64,000 nucleotides of DNA from Mytilus edulis (taxonomy: Eukaryota; Mollusca; Bivalvia; Mytilida; Mytilidae), in assembly GCF_963676685.1 (NCBI RefSeq), contig NC_092350.1, positions 42,751,373 through 42,815,372 on the forward strand. Direction: 5' to 3'. Positions 21,083-31,935 of this stretch are shown here, piece after piece (within the stretch, counting starts at the first letter, position 1; every line of letters starts with the position of its first letter). A model generated the notes under the pieces. The model searched no databases, was not told the DNA's origin, and saw only the letters and a program-made list of their open reading frames with translations. A program made the translations under genes and the position numbers.

Positions 21083-23055
21083 ACAAATTTGTGTCGACTT
21101 TTACAAAAATAATGCTGGATTTCTGTGCCATTCATAATTCTTAGAAATTTGTCATTAATGTTAAAATTGTCAAAATTCGTAATGTGTTTAGAACATTCGT
21201 AAAACAAGTCATATCTTAGATCACTATACAAAGGACATTCCCTTAGGAAACTTTTTCATCTTCAATGGCTCTACAGTCACACAATACACATAAACGTTCC
21301 TCTGTAGGCATAGACGGCCTGAAGTATCTCCCTACTTCAATTGCGAGAGGAAGGGAGCCTGAGCGGAAGAGGGCCATAGTTCGTCTTTCCATTCTAGAAA
21401 TGTTTAACTTAACGTATGTTTCTGTTTTCACAGAGTTTTTGTACATACGAAACGTCCGAAGCTTGTTCCCATTTCGTGTGTTAGATCTGTCAAGATCTGT
21501 CAAAAGTTCTGTATACCATTCTGTATTGTCAAGGTCAACAAGTTTTTCACTAACCAATCGCATGGCACATTTTGTTGATATAGATAAGCCATTAACCGTA
21601 TCTCTAACATACAACCGATTAATGGTCTTTTTAACTTCGAAAGTCCATCCTTTTTTTCGATGTGAAATCCACTTGAAGATTTTATATGATTTTCTCGTTT
21701 CATAAGTACGTAAAAGTCTTCACAAAAGACGACAAAAGTGTATTTGGTCCAACATGATGTCCATGCCATATCACCTCTTGTAGCAATATTTGATGTATGC
21801 TTTCCGACAGTGAGAAAGTATTTACAAGCTCTATTTTGGACGACAGTGATACAACTGAACTCCTTTGTGCCCCAAATACCGCTTCCGTACATCGATTCTA
21901 CTGTAGATGAATAAGTTTGGTATAAATACTTTATGCGTCATACCTCCCGTCTCTACTACTTTTGTAAATAACGTCCCTAACGCACGACTAGCAGCCTTTG
22001 ACAATTCTTTTGCGGTTTTTTTTAAATGTCAAATTTTCATCAAACCAGACTCCAAGGTATTTGTAACTGTCACTATAATCGATTAGTTTATCAGAACATT
22101 GGAACATAAAATCTGATTTACTGCTGGATTGTGGTCGAACATGAACGATCTTATTAATTAGTCTTATTAATGTTGATAGACAATTTCAATTCTGAACAAC
22201 AATCTGTCACCACGCATACTTTGCAAACTGTTCTCATTTGGTGCTATCAATTTGAAATCGTCTATACTCACGCCACAGTTTAGAGAGTTAATACGTTCAG
22301 TCAAATCGTTTATGTACACAGAAAAAAAGTGTAGGCGACAAAATACAGCCATGTTTCACACCAGCCTCTATTTCGAACCACGGGGTTAGGTGGTCGTTAA
22401 CTCGAACAGTACATCTTAAATCGTTATACAGTGATTGAACGGCGGTTAAATATTTTCCTCGTACACCATCCCTCTGTAGCTTGTACCACAATAAATAATG
22501 TTCAACGGTGTCAAACGCCTTCCGCATGTCAACGAAACACACATAAGATGATTTCCCTTGATATTTTTCGGTCATTTAATACGGAGTGAAGCGAGTGTAT
22601 ATGTTCCTCACAGCTGCGACCACCTCTCAATCCATTTTGCTCATCGCATAAAATATCATTTTGATTAAGCCAAACACCTAAACGTTGATTCAATATGTAG
22701 CAATATATTTTGCACGGAACGGAAAATCAGAGTTATTCCACGATAGTTCAAAGGTTGTCTGTCGTCATCTGCTCATGGTTTAAGTATCGGATTGATAATT
22801 CCACTATTCCATTGAGAGGGTACCTTTCCTAGGTTAAAACATTCGCTTATAATTTAAAAAGTAAATCAATTGTTCAGGAATCTATTCCTGCTGCTTTACG
22901 AAGTTTAGCATGAATAACGGCTTTTAAGACTTCTTCTTTCGAAATTGGTTCGTTTAAACATGTCACATCTATTTCAGTATTACAGATTGTTTTTTTTTTC
23001 TAAATGATCATTTATATCTTCGTTACGTTTGAATAAAGTTTCAAAGCCATTCTTC
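21083..23055 (-). pseudogene. LINE reverse transcriptase (3' part), interrupted by a PLE
   Basis: In coding order on the minus strand: WKNGFETLFKRNEDIN (about 23060-23010), ISKEEVLKAVIHAKLRKAAG (about 22950-22890, with frameshifts), EQNGLRGGRSCEEHI (about 22640), YVCFVDMRKAFDTVEHYLLW (about 22540-22480), GVKHGCILSPTLFF (22360-22330), FSVYINDLTERINSLNCGVS followed by IDDFKLIAPNE where the YADD box should be (about 22330-22240), then IWGTKEFSCITVVQNRA (21880), and the zinc-knuckle C-terminus CVLCDCRAIEDEKVS..CPLYSDLRYD (about 21290-21190). The catalytic box reads S-I-D-D and frames are broken, so it is dead. Its 5' continuation lies at 24491-24720, beyond the nested PLE. Confidence 0.87.
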
Positions 23056-23059
23056 CATA

Positions 23060-24490
23060 TGTTTAAAATAAAATTGAGAATGGAAATGGGGAATGTGTCA
23101 AAGAGACAACAACCCGCCCAAATAAAAAACAACAGCAGAGGGTCACCAACAGGTCTTCAATGTAGCGAGAAATTCCCGCACCCGGAGGCGTCCTTCAGCT
23201 GGCCCCTAAACAAATATATACTAGTCCAGTGATAATGAACGCCATACTAATTTCCAAATTGTACACAAGAAACTAAAATTAAAATAATACAAGACTAACA
23301 AAGGCCAGAGGCTCCTGACTTGGGACAGGCGCAAAAATGCGGCGGGGTTAAACATGTTTGTGAGATCTCAACCCTCCCCCTATACCTCTAACCAATGTAG
23401 TAAAGTAAACGCATAACAATACGCACATTAAAATTCAGTTCAAGAGAAATCCGAGTCTGATGTCAGAAGATGTAACCAAAGAAAATAAACAAAATGACAA
23501 TAATACATAAATAACAACAGACTACTGGCAGTTAACTGACATGCCAGCTCCAGACTTCAACTAAACTGACTGAAAGATTATGATTTCATCATATGAACAT
23601 CAGGCACAATCCTTCCCGTTAGGGGTTTAGTATCATACCATCATAACATATATGAGTAGAACATAACCCGTGTCATGCCAACAACTGTTTTTAGAATAAA
23701 TGTGTTTAGTTCCGATGCAAAGACCTTATCAATGACTCAATATTAACGCCAAAATATGCAATCTTTAATGACTTGACAACAGTATCGTAATTATATCCCT
23801 TCTTAATAAGTCTATTCAAAGGTTTTGTAAGTTTCTGAGGTGAATACTGACACCTTTGTGCTTTATAAAGAATATTACCATAAAAAATTGGATGTGAAAT
23901 ACCTGAACGTATTAAAAGTCTGCATGTTGAGCTATATTTACGAATAATGTCTTTATACCGATGATAAAATTTAGTAAATGTTTTGACTAGTTTGTGATAT
24001 CGAAAACCCTGGTGTAATAATTTTTCAGTAATACATAAATTTCTCTCGTTAAAATCTAAAACATTGTTACATACACGAGCGAATCGTACAAGTTGAGATA
24101 TATAAACACCGTAAGATGGTGACAAGGGAACGTCACCATCTAAAAACGGATAATTAACGATAGGAAATGAAAAATCATCCCTTTTATCATAAATTTTAGT
24201 ATTCAGCTTTCCATTAGTGATATAGATATCAAGATCGAGAAAAGGGCAGTGGTCATTGTTAGTATTAGCTTTATTTAAAGTAAGTTCAACAGGATAAATT
24301 TCATTAATATACATACTGAAGTCGTCATTATTGAGAGCCAAAATATCATACAAATATCTAAAAGTATTATTAAATTTGTTTATCAGATGTTGTTTCGATG
24401 GGTCTTTGCTTATTTTTGTCATAAATTGTAACTCATAACAATACAAAAACAGGTCCGCAATAAGTGGTGCACAGTTAGTTTCCCATTGCT
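23060..24490 (-). pseudogene. 5'-truncated Penelope-like element nested in the LINE
   Basis: The minus strand from 24490 reads QWETNCAPLIADLFLYCYEL, then FNNTFRYLYDILALNND, FLDLDIYITNGKLNTKIYDK, RDDFSFPIVNYPFLDGDVPL and YGVYISQLVRFARVCNNVLD, ending SLIRSLHRN at 23706. This matches the RT palm-to-thumb region of bivalve Penelope-like retroelements. The expected Y-x-D-D box is YLYD, so a catalytic Asp is lost although the 246-codon frame is otherwise open. The following 650 bp to about 23060 are its non-coding tail, which includes the dispersed sequence CAAGTCAGGAGCCTCTGGCC. LINE sequence resumes on both sides, so the PLE inserted into the LINE. PLEs are known to carry hammerhead motifs in their terminal repeats. 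Confidence 0.84.
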
Positions 24491-24720
24491 TTTGTCATTT
24501 GTCACATTTCCGCAATTACCAACCACTGCTAATGGAATCGCTCGTTTCCTATCGTTCGCAATTCCGATTTTCCCGATCGACTTCCAAAAATCTTTTTGAT
24601 TCATGTTACTCAATTTGTCTTCTAGTTTTTGCTGTTGTTGTAATTGGTACTGTCGCTTATACTTTCTATTCAGTTCTTAGTTTAAACATAATTTATTTGC
24701 TAAAAGCAAAAAAGGACCAG
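24491..24720 (-). pseudogene. 5' continuation of the interrupted LINE (linker before RT)
   Basis: The minus strand encodes KRQYQLQQQQKLEDKLSNMN, QKDFWKSIGKIGIANDRKRA and IPLAVVGNCGNVTNDKS, the basic linker ahead of a LINE RT. Reading continues in the same family at 23055 after the nested PLE. Upstream endonuclease is not recognisable. Confidence 0.8.
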
Positions 24721-24881
24721 ACACAAGTAAAACATACTTATAAAGTCTTCTCCACAATACAATATTATATAACAATACAAATTGAACGTGAGCATGCATC
24801 ATATAATATAAACAACATAAATATTACTAAACTATACTAAAAAAAAGGGAGCGGGAATGAGGAAAGAACGATCGAGATTAG

Positions 24882-24906
24882 GATGATGATGATGATAATG
24901 ATGATG
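24882..24906 (+). repeat. (ATG)n microsatellite
   Basis: GATGATGATGATGATAATGATGATG lies just 3' (minus strand) of a LINE C-terminal frame and probably derives from its tail. Confidence 0.85.
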
Positions 24907-24928
24907 TGCGTTTTACCTATGTTGATAC

Positions 24929-25540
24929 TATACTACGAGGAATCGTTTTGATCTCTTTATAAAATTGAATACTTGTTTAACAATTTGCACATTTTGATCA
25001 TAGGAAAGAGTTTCTTTTCCAAAAACCAGTAGTTTTAAGTCCAAATCGCAGCCTTCGGGAAGCAGCTGAACAGAATAGCCCTTTCATTTAGATAGAAAGG
25101 ACAATCAAAGTAAAATGGTGCATGTCCTCAATATCCAAACCACATTTACATGTTGGATCAGATATAATGTAAGCTCTAAACAAGTCACAATTCAAGAAGT
25201 AATTTTTTAATCTTTTCACATTTGACCATCTATTCTCCAGTAACTGAATGAGGTATTTCTTTCAAGGCAAATTGATTTGATTGGGAATTTAGTACCATGA
25301 TGAGAGGTATTTAGATGCATCAATCCACAGTAATAGATAATTCACCCTTATTAAACAGTTACATTGACACAAAGCCCGTAAGATAATTTGTAGCTTTAAA
25401 AAGACCTTTTATAATGTTTTGAAAATTCTTTTTTCCTAAACATTAATTATATCATTTTATTCTGGTATCACCTAAGTTGAACAAAGGTATACAGAAAAAC
25501 ATAGTGATTAACATTACATTGCGTTGTACATTTGTTGAGG
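24929..25540 (-). pseudogene. LINE C-terminal fragment (L2/CR1-like)
   Basis: The minus strand contains FRAYIISDPTCKCGLDIEDM (about 25185-25125) and, after a frameshift, CDLDLKLLVFGKETLSYDQN..QVFNFIKRSKRFL followed by a stop near 24929, the C-terminal Cys-knuckle and terminal helix of an L2/CR1-type LINE. Higher coordinates to about 25540 hold more degraded sequence of the same copy. A second fragment of the same family lies at 62360-62650. Confidence 0.75.
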
Positions 25541-25589
25541 AAGAATTAAATATGAGGTATATTACAACGGTATGATCAGTACAGCGGAC

Positions 25590-26376
25590 AGGTTAACATC
25601 AGAGAGAATCCAGTTTGTCATTTATAATTCTAATAAATTGGCACAATTTTCGAAGTTTAGATTTCTGTTTTTGGTTCATAAAAGCTTTAAATTTTAAAAC
25701 ATTACAGTTCGATAGGTATTTTTTGTCAATTAGTAGTGCTCTATCTGTCTGTAGACTGTCGCTTCATTAAATAGTGGTATTCGTCACCGATAGCAACTCT
25801 GCACAAAGGACACTTTGTCTGTTCTCGTGTAATGTTTTGCCATCTTTTTCAATCGGTAGCTTATGGTTCATTGTCCTGAACCGCGACATTGTTATTACAT
25901 CTTTATCATCAAGTATGTTAAGGTAGTGTTCGAAATTGTGTCATGTCTTTTATAGGCGATAATTCAGAGTTTTAGGTGAATTGTTTACCTTTACTGACCA
26001 TGACTGTGTAAATTGATCTTCCAGTCTTTGTTTAATTACTGATTAAATGTTAGGTGTTGTGTTTTGGAATGACCATAAGTAAGAGAATCCACAATTGTCT
26101 AGAATACTTTTCATCTTGTCTAACGATCGTGCTCGAAAATTTGTTTCTTGTGCCAACTTGAAAAGGTATCTAAACATTACAGCTGGGAGCTTACTTTCTT
26201 TAATGGTTATAATCTTTGTCCAATAAGATACAATTCTAGTTTGTACATCTATTTCTAGGGGATACCGACCTAGTTCTCCATAAATGAAGTCGTTTTGAGT
26301 AGATGGTTTAAGATGTAAAAGTAGATTAAAAAATTTAGTTTGAACTCTTTCTAGTATATCTATATTTTTGTTACCC
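25590..26376 (-). pseudogene. LINE C-terminal half, head-to-head with the next LINE
   Basis: From 26376 the minus strand reads GNKNIDILERVQTKFFNLLL, FIYGELGRYPLEIDVQTRIV, SYWTKIITIKESKLPAVMFR, then with frameshifts MSRFRTMNHKLPIEKDG and LLIDKKYLSNCNVLKFKAFM. It matches the same region of the plus-strand copy at 26376-28040 (GELGRFPLEIKVKIRMIIYW). The two copies abut at 26376 in opposite orientation. Confidence 0.84.
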
Positions 26377-28040
26377 CATTAGAAAAGCTTTTGACACTGT
26401 TTTAAGAACTGGATTATGGCAAAAACTACATCTTAGTGAAATCAAGGGGAAATGTTTCAAAGTTATCTTTAATATGTATCAAGGTATTAAATCTTGTGTT
26501 CAATATAATGGTGAACAATAAAAAAAATTTTCGTGTCTGATTGGTGTTAGGCAAGGGGAAAACTTATTTCCTTTTTTATTTTCCATTTTCTTGAACGATT
26601 TGGAACAATATTTTAGAAATTTAGATGGTATTCCTTTAGAACTTTTAAAGGAAAAATTTGAAAACGAACTTCACATATTTTTTTGAATTGTTCGTAATTC
26701 TGTATGCTGATGATTCAGTAATCTTTTCAGAAACTAAAGAAGGCTTGCAAACTTCCTTAGATATTTTCCAGTTGTACTGTGAAAATTGGAAACTGAAGGT
26801 GAATGTTAAGAAAACTAAAGTTATGGTATTTAGCAAGAGGAAAACTAAACAAAATCTGAAATTTTCACTGCAGAACGATTTACTTGAAATTGTTGATACA
26901 TATTCGTATTTGGGTGTCATTTTCAAATACAATGGTACATTTTTTGATACCAAGAAGAAATTTGTAGATCAAGCCCAAAAGGCACTGTTTTATATTTACA
27001 AAATTATACGGAATGAATCTTTACCTATTGATCTACAATTTAAACTCTTTGATTCTATGATAGAACCTATCTTACTGTATGGTTCTGAAGTTTGGGGCTT
27101 TGAAAACCTGAAAATTATCGAAAAAACTCACTTGAAATTCTGCAAAAGGGCGCTGAAAGTTAGAAACACTACGCCTTATTTTATGGTGTACGGAGAATTG
27201 GGTAGATTTCCTCTTGAAATAAAGGTGAAAATTAGAATGATTATATATTGGTGTAAAATTGTAAATAATGAATCAAAACTATGCAGTTTATTGTATAGAC
27301 TGATGCTTGGTTTAAGGCCTAAATCTAAATACACCTTTAAATGGGTAAATTGTATAGAAGCAATATTAAACGATACTGGCATTGGATATATTTTTGCCAA
27401 CCAAACAGGCTACTGTGATAAAATGTACTTAAAACAAATAATTTGTGATCAATTTGTACAACAGTGGTTTAGTAATATTGAAAATTCATCACGAGGACAA
27501 TTTTACTCAATATTTAAAAAAGATTTTACTTTAGAAACATACCTGCTAAAACTTCCTGAATATTGAATGGCTTTGGATCACACACTTTAGGTGTTCAAAT
27601 CTGCGTCTGCCTATAGAAACAGGCAGATGGCAAAATATCCCGAGGCACGATAGAATATGTACTTTGTGTAAGAGTAATATTGGTGATGAATTTCATTTGT
27701 TATTTAAGTGTACTTATCAAAATATTGTTGTATTAAGGGAAAAGTTTCTGCCAAGCTATTACACAGTGAACCCTAATTATAAAAAAATGGAAGGTCTTAT
27801 TTCAATATGTAATGTACAACTGTATAAACGTCTTTCTGTATTTATCAAAAACATTGCCAATATGTTCTGAAAATGTTAAAAAAAAACCCAACATGTTGTA
27901 TGTTATTGTTATATCTTTATACTATGTCATTGATACCACATAATTACTTCGTCATGTTTATATAATGCTATTATGTATGACCTCATGTTACACATGTATC
28001 TGTGTCTGAGTGTTCAAATAAAATCTTAAAAAATCTTATT
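26376..28040 (+). pseudogene. 5'-truncated LINE with intact YADD box
   Basis: The copy opens inside the RT: RKAFDTVLRTGLWQKLHLSE, then GVRQGENLFPFLFSIFLNDL, a frameshift near 26680, and a 302-codon open frame (26658-27566) with LYADDSVIFSETKEGLQTSL (catalytic YADD near 26703), YLGVIFKYNGTF, GSEVWGFENLKIIEKTHLKF and GELGRFPLEIKVKIRM. After one more break the zinc-knuckle end is CTLCKSNIGDEFHLLFKC (27657-27712) and the frame closes at 27870. The 3' end is AAATAAAATCTTAAAAAATC near 28020-28040. It is younger-looking than its neighbours but truncated and frameshifted. Confidence 0.88.
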
Positions 28041-28700
28041 TGGTATCCATATAGCAGGATAGGTTTTACTAGTAGGTAAAATAAACCTACGTGGCACTTA
28101 ATTGATAATTAATCAAGTTGCACTCTAAATAATCCCCAAAAAATCCTAATAAAATGTCGTGTACATGCAAATTGAACAACGGGGTTGAATTTTGTTTGAG
28201 TTTACTTTTGGACTCCTCCTTACCACAAAAGTACCTTGTAAAAATTAAAATGAAAGTAATTAAAAACTCTGCATTTGTATGCATATATTTCTAAAAGAAA
28301 TACGTTGGCAATAGACTTAGATTTATAGTTAAGTTTTATGGATAATGGGTTTCTTCCGCAGGTACTTACTAAACAATTGTTTTCAAATTTTTATCCTTTA
28401 CTTTCCATTTCCTGGTTTAATATGAACAAAAGAAGGGAGTTTCCAAAAAACTTTTCAATACGAATGTGAAACTTCCTGTTTGACAAGGGAATACGATAGT
28501 GTGAAGCTCAAAGAATGATACAATTTTATAAAAGGGACTAAAAATTAATTGAAATCACAAGGAAAATGGGAAATAAAGTAATTTTATCAAATTATTCGAC
28601 TAGGTGTAGCTGTATTAAATGGAAAAGATTATTAAAGCAGGAGTAATTGAGAAAGGCGTTACAAATTCATGTCTAACTTAATAAAATTTAATTATATCTT
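28041..28700. other. No gene recognised
   Basis: AT-rich sequence with no coding frame or repeat that I can support. Confidence 0.45.
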
Positions 28701-28925
28701 GACAATGAATCTTGCAAGTAGTCCGCGAATTCAGTGGAGGGGAATGACACGGCTTTTCGAAAGTGAGATTTTAGGGGTAGAAGGATTTTACAAAACGTGG
28801 CGATGTGGGAAATAGGATTGTAAAACATGGGGATATGAAATATAGGGGACAATAAAGGTGGGATCTGGGGGAAAAAGAAAAGAGGATTTGGGAAAAGGAG
28901 CACCCCGTGTCACCCCGACCCCCTC
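28700..28925. repeat. Purine-rich segment with weak inverted ends
   Basis: GGGGAATGACACGGC near 28738 and the inverse of CCGTGTCACCCCGACCCCCT near 28903 are similar, and the plus strand between is strongly G/A-rich. It may be a small transposon, but the ends are too diverged to be sure. Confidence 0.35.
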
Positions 28926-29285
28926 ACATAAATAAATTTATAATCCCACCTAGAATTTCTCAGTAAAATTTTAACAGTGTGGTTTTCTTTTTGAGTGGAA
29001 ACATTATATAGAAAAATCTCCCACCTCTCATTCAAAATATGGATAACTGTATGTTAAGGGGGTTTATAATTGTTTGACAGCTTCAGACATAATAATGTTG
29101 TACCTTTTTCAACAAGACCAAATCCTGACGTTAACTTAACATGCAAGTGTCAATCACGACTCAAGTTTGTTTCCAATTAACATCCATTGTCCATATTGGA
29201 CTATATATAAAGAAAACAATAATTTCAATTACCTCTAACAAGATCGGGGCCTAATAATTTAAGATTGCAAAACATTGCTTTTTTT

Positions 29286-29465
29286 TTAAAATGTCATATA
29301 TTGTCGCTGGGCTTCCAAAATGTTGTAAATTACAAATTTTTCAAGAAAAAAATATCTCACAAACAGGCTTTGAAAATTTTGACAAAGTGCATGCTTCCAA
29401 AATGTCGTATGTGAACTTGAACATTTTTGTAAATAGCAGTGAAATAAAAACTTTGACATTTCTGG
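29286..29465. repeat. Flanking repeat, with an inverted relative on the other side of the retrozyme
   Basis: GCTTCCAAAATGTTGTAAAT (29310) and GCTTCCAAAATGTCGTATGT (29395) are direct copies. The inverse of GCTTCCAAAATGTTGTATGA occurs at about 30385-30405, to the right of the retrozyme insertion. Confidence 0.55.
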
Positions 29466-29531
29466 ATTATCCAAGATTTTAAATGCTCTTCAACTTTGTT
29501 CTTGTTTGGCTTTATAAATATTTCGATATGA

Positions 29532-29575
29532 GCGTCACTGATGAGTCTTATGTAGACGAAACGCGCGTCTGGCGT
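29532..29575 (+). ncRNA. Hammerhead ribozyme motif, copy 1 of 3
   Basis: Stem I GCGTCA/TGGCGT (29532-29537 with 29570-29575), CTGATGA 29538-29544, stem II GTCT/AGAC, GAAA 29558-29561, predicted cleavage after C29569. All invariant core positions appear present. Confidence 0.85.
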
Positions 29576-29884
29576 ACTAAATTATAATCCTGGTACCTTT
29601 GATAACTATTTACACCACTGGGTCGATGCCACTGCTGGTGGACGTTTCGTCCCCGAGGGTATCACCAGCCCAGTAGTCAACACTTCGGTGTTGACATGAA
29701 TATCAATAATGTGGTCATTTTTATAAATTTCCTGTTTATAAAACTGAATTTTTCGAAAAACTAAGGATTTTCTTATCCCAGACATAGATTACCTTAGACG
29801 TATTTGGCACAACTTTTTGGAATTTTGGATTTTAAATGCTCTTCAACTTTGTTCTTGTTTGGCTTTATAAATATTTCGATATGA

Positions 29885-29928
29885 GCGTCACTGATGAGTC
29901 TTATGTAGACGAAACGCGCGTCTGGCGT
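29885..29928 (+). ncRNA. Hammerhead ribozyme motif, copy 2 of 3
   Basis: Identical in core to copy 1, 353 bp downstream. CTGATGA 29891-29897, predicted cleavage after C29922. Confidence 0.85.
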
Positions 29929-30217
29929 ACTACATTATAATCCTGGTACCTTTGATAACTATTTACACCACTGGGTCGATGCCACTGCTGGTGGACGTTT
30001 CGCCCTCGAGGGTATCACCAGCCCAGTAGTCAACACTTCGGTGTTGACATGAATATCAATAATGTGGTCATTTTTATAAATTTCCTGTTTATAAAACGGA
30101 ATTTTTCGAAAAACTGAGGATTTTCTTATCCCAGGCATAGATTACCTTAGACGAATTTTGGATTTTAACTGCTCTTCAACTTTGTTCTTGTTTAGCTTTA
30201 TAAATATTTCGATATGA

Positions 30218-30261
30218 GCGTCACTGATGAGTCTTATGTAGACGAAACGCGCGTCTGGCGT
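30218..30261 (+). ncRNA. Hammerhead ribozyme motif, copy 3 of 3
   Basis: Identical in core to copies 1 and 2, 333 bp further on. CTGATGA 30224-30230, predicted cleavage after C30255. The insertion ends 39 nt after this site. Confidence 0.85.
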
Positions 30262-30568
30262 ACTAAATTATAATCCTGGTACCTTTGATAACTAATTATC
30301 CAAGAACTTAAATTATTTTCACAGAAATAAAAAAATGTACAATTAATTTTTTCCCAAAGCCATTCTACAACGATTTTCAAGTTTTCATACAACATTTTGG
30401 AAGCAAACTTTACAAACAACTGACATTGGCAAATTTGTAATAGGTCTTATTTCAAACATTTTGATTGGTCTTACTGTATGCTATTTATTAATACCAAAGA
30501 TTTCCTCCCGTCCAGACCATTGGTGTCAAAAGTATTTTTAGCCAAAAAAGTCATATAATAGAACGACG

Positions 30569-30594
30569 ATATATATATATATATATATATATAT
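30569..30594 (+). repeat. (AT)n microsatellite
   Basis: Thirteen AT units, followed by a shorter TATATATATA run at 30601-30611. Confidence 0.92.
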
Positions 30595-30612
30595 GTAGAG
30601 ATATATATATAA

Positions 30613-31245
30613 ACAAGTCTAAATTGAAAACAACGTTCAAACCTATGATTGCGTTAGATAAAAACCGCAATTTTTATATGTGTGCATGTAAAACAAATTT
30701 CGTTGTAGAGGGGTCCAAATACAGCACAAACAACATTTTCCAAAAGACCAAAAGAGTGAAAAGTATATTTTAACAACAAGCATTTGACAAGCAGGTCGAA
30801 CAACTGATGTTCTTAAACCCTGCTGACTGCCATTGACGATTGCCAAATAAATTGATCACAAGATGTAACAAAATGGATCTAAATATTAATTTAATACTAA
30901 ACAGAAAATAATTAACTTGCGGCAAAGATGTTAACCCACAAACATGAGGTGCAAAAATTAGTACACCATATGTCTCTTCAGTGATGTTAGGGATCAAAAC
31001 GGTATTTGGAAGGCCATATAATTTACCTCAGTTTAGGATAGACTCTTGAATTTTAAGGAGTAGAGATAGGATGAACGGATTATATAAACCGGAGGGAAAA
31101 TATAATACAAGCCCAAACGAAAAAATATAAACAAGTCTAAATTGAAAGCAACGTTCAAACCTATGATTGTGTTGGATAAAAACCGCAAGTTTTATACGTG
31201 TGCATGTAAAACAAATTTCGTTGAAGAGGAAAATAGTCTAGCCGA
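30613..31245 (-). repeat. Interspersed repeat present as two direct copies
   Basis: AACAAGTCTAAATTGAAAAC, AACGTTCAAACCTATGATTG and TGTGCATGTAAAACAAATTT occur at 30613-30705 and again at 31130-31222. The minus-strand frames between (for example 30770-30997) show no domain. Confidence 0.65.
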
Positions 31246-31429
31246 ACAAATAGCGTTTATATGGAGTAAGTCTAACTGCCACATACATGTAAACACGTCC
31301 TTTTCATATGTCTGAATGTTTTATACAACACGAATACAATCATTGACAATATCGTTCAGTTACACTTGGAAACAATCTGCAATGCATGCCATAATATAAT
31401 AACTACATTTATTTTATTTCCCCCTTAAT

Positions 31430-31935
31430 ACACACAAGCTATGTGCTTTTTCTATATGCCTTTTTTATGTTTCTTTGGTGCATATACGACGTGGCTGTGT
31501 ACTTATACATCCCGTCATTGTGTTATTTTACTATGGTAAATTTGTGTATTCTTGTCATTAATTTTTGATAAAATGCTTGGTCTATATGCCATTTTGTGCT
31601 TCTTTGTAACATATTTTTTTTGTGCTTAAGATTATAACACAATATTGACTGATGTACTCCTATTTTTGACATTTTTACCTATTATGTCTGTTTGTTTTGT
31701 TCACGCATCGTTTTCAATATAATGGAACTTGATGCGACTGTCATACAAGTGAGAGGGTCAGCTAGCTATAAAACCAGGTTCAATCCACAATTTTCTACCT
31801 TAGAAAATGCCTGTACCAAGTCAGGAATATGACAGTTGTAATCCATTCGTTTGATGTGTTTGTGCTTTTGATTTTGCCATTTGATTATGGACTTTCCGTT
31901 TTGAATTTTCCTCGGAGTTCAGTATTTTTTCGATT
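31430..31935 (+). repeat. Interspersed repeat, also at 46490-47130
   Basis: TTGTTTTGTTCACGCATCGT, AGCTAGCTATAAAACCAGGT and TTTTGAATTTTCCTCGGAGT appear in the same order in both copies. No coding frame. It may be the tail of a retroelement, but I cannot link it to one from this window alone. Confidence 0.75.

Larger units (their letters stand above)
29466..30305 (+). mobile_element. Retrozyme-like insertion with three hammerhead cores and 11-bp target-site duplication
   Basis: The insertion at 29477-30294 (818 bp) is flanked by ATTATCCAAGA at 29466-29476 and 30295-30305. It holds about 2.4 copies of a 333-353-bp unit. Each unit carries a full hammerhead layout: GCGTCA, CTGATGA, stem II GTCT-TATGT-AGAC, GAAA, stem III CGCGCG, cleavage triplet GTC, return TGGCGT. 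Cores lie at 29532-29575, 29885-29928 and 30218-30261. Each full unit body holds a nested hairpin domain starting at CACTGGGTCGATGCC and a hairpin GTCAACAC-TTCG-GTGTTGAC. No protein is encoded. The structure matches metazoan retrozymes, which are copied through a self-cleaved circular RNA and depend on reverse transcriptase from other elements. That mechanism is known for the class, not shown here. Confidence 0.88.

Noticed and set aside
21265..21705. 146-codon plus-strand frame
   Set aside because: It is antisense to LINE reverse transcriptase and zinc-knuckle coding sequence.
25590..28040. Twin-priming 5' inversion of a single LINE
   Set aside because: Both halves contain the same C-terminal region, so they are two copies.
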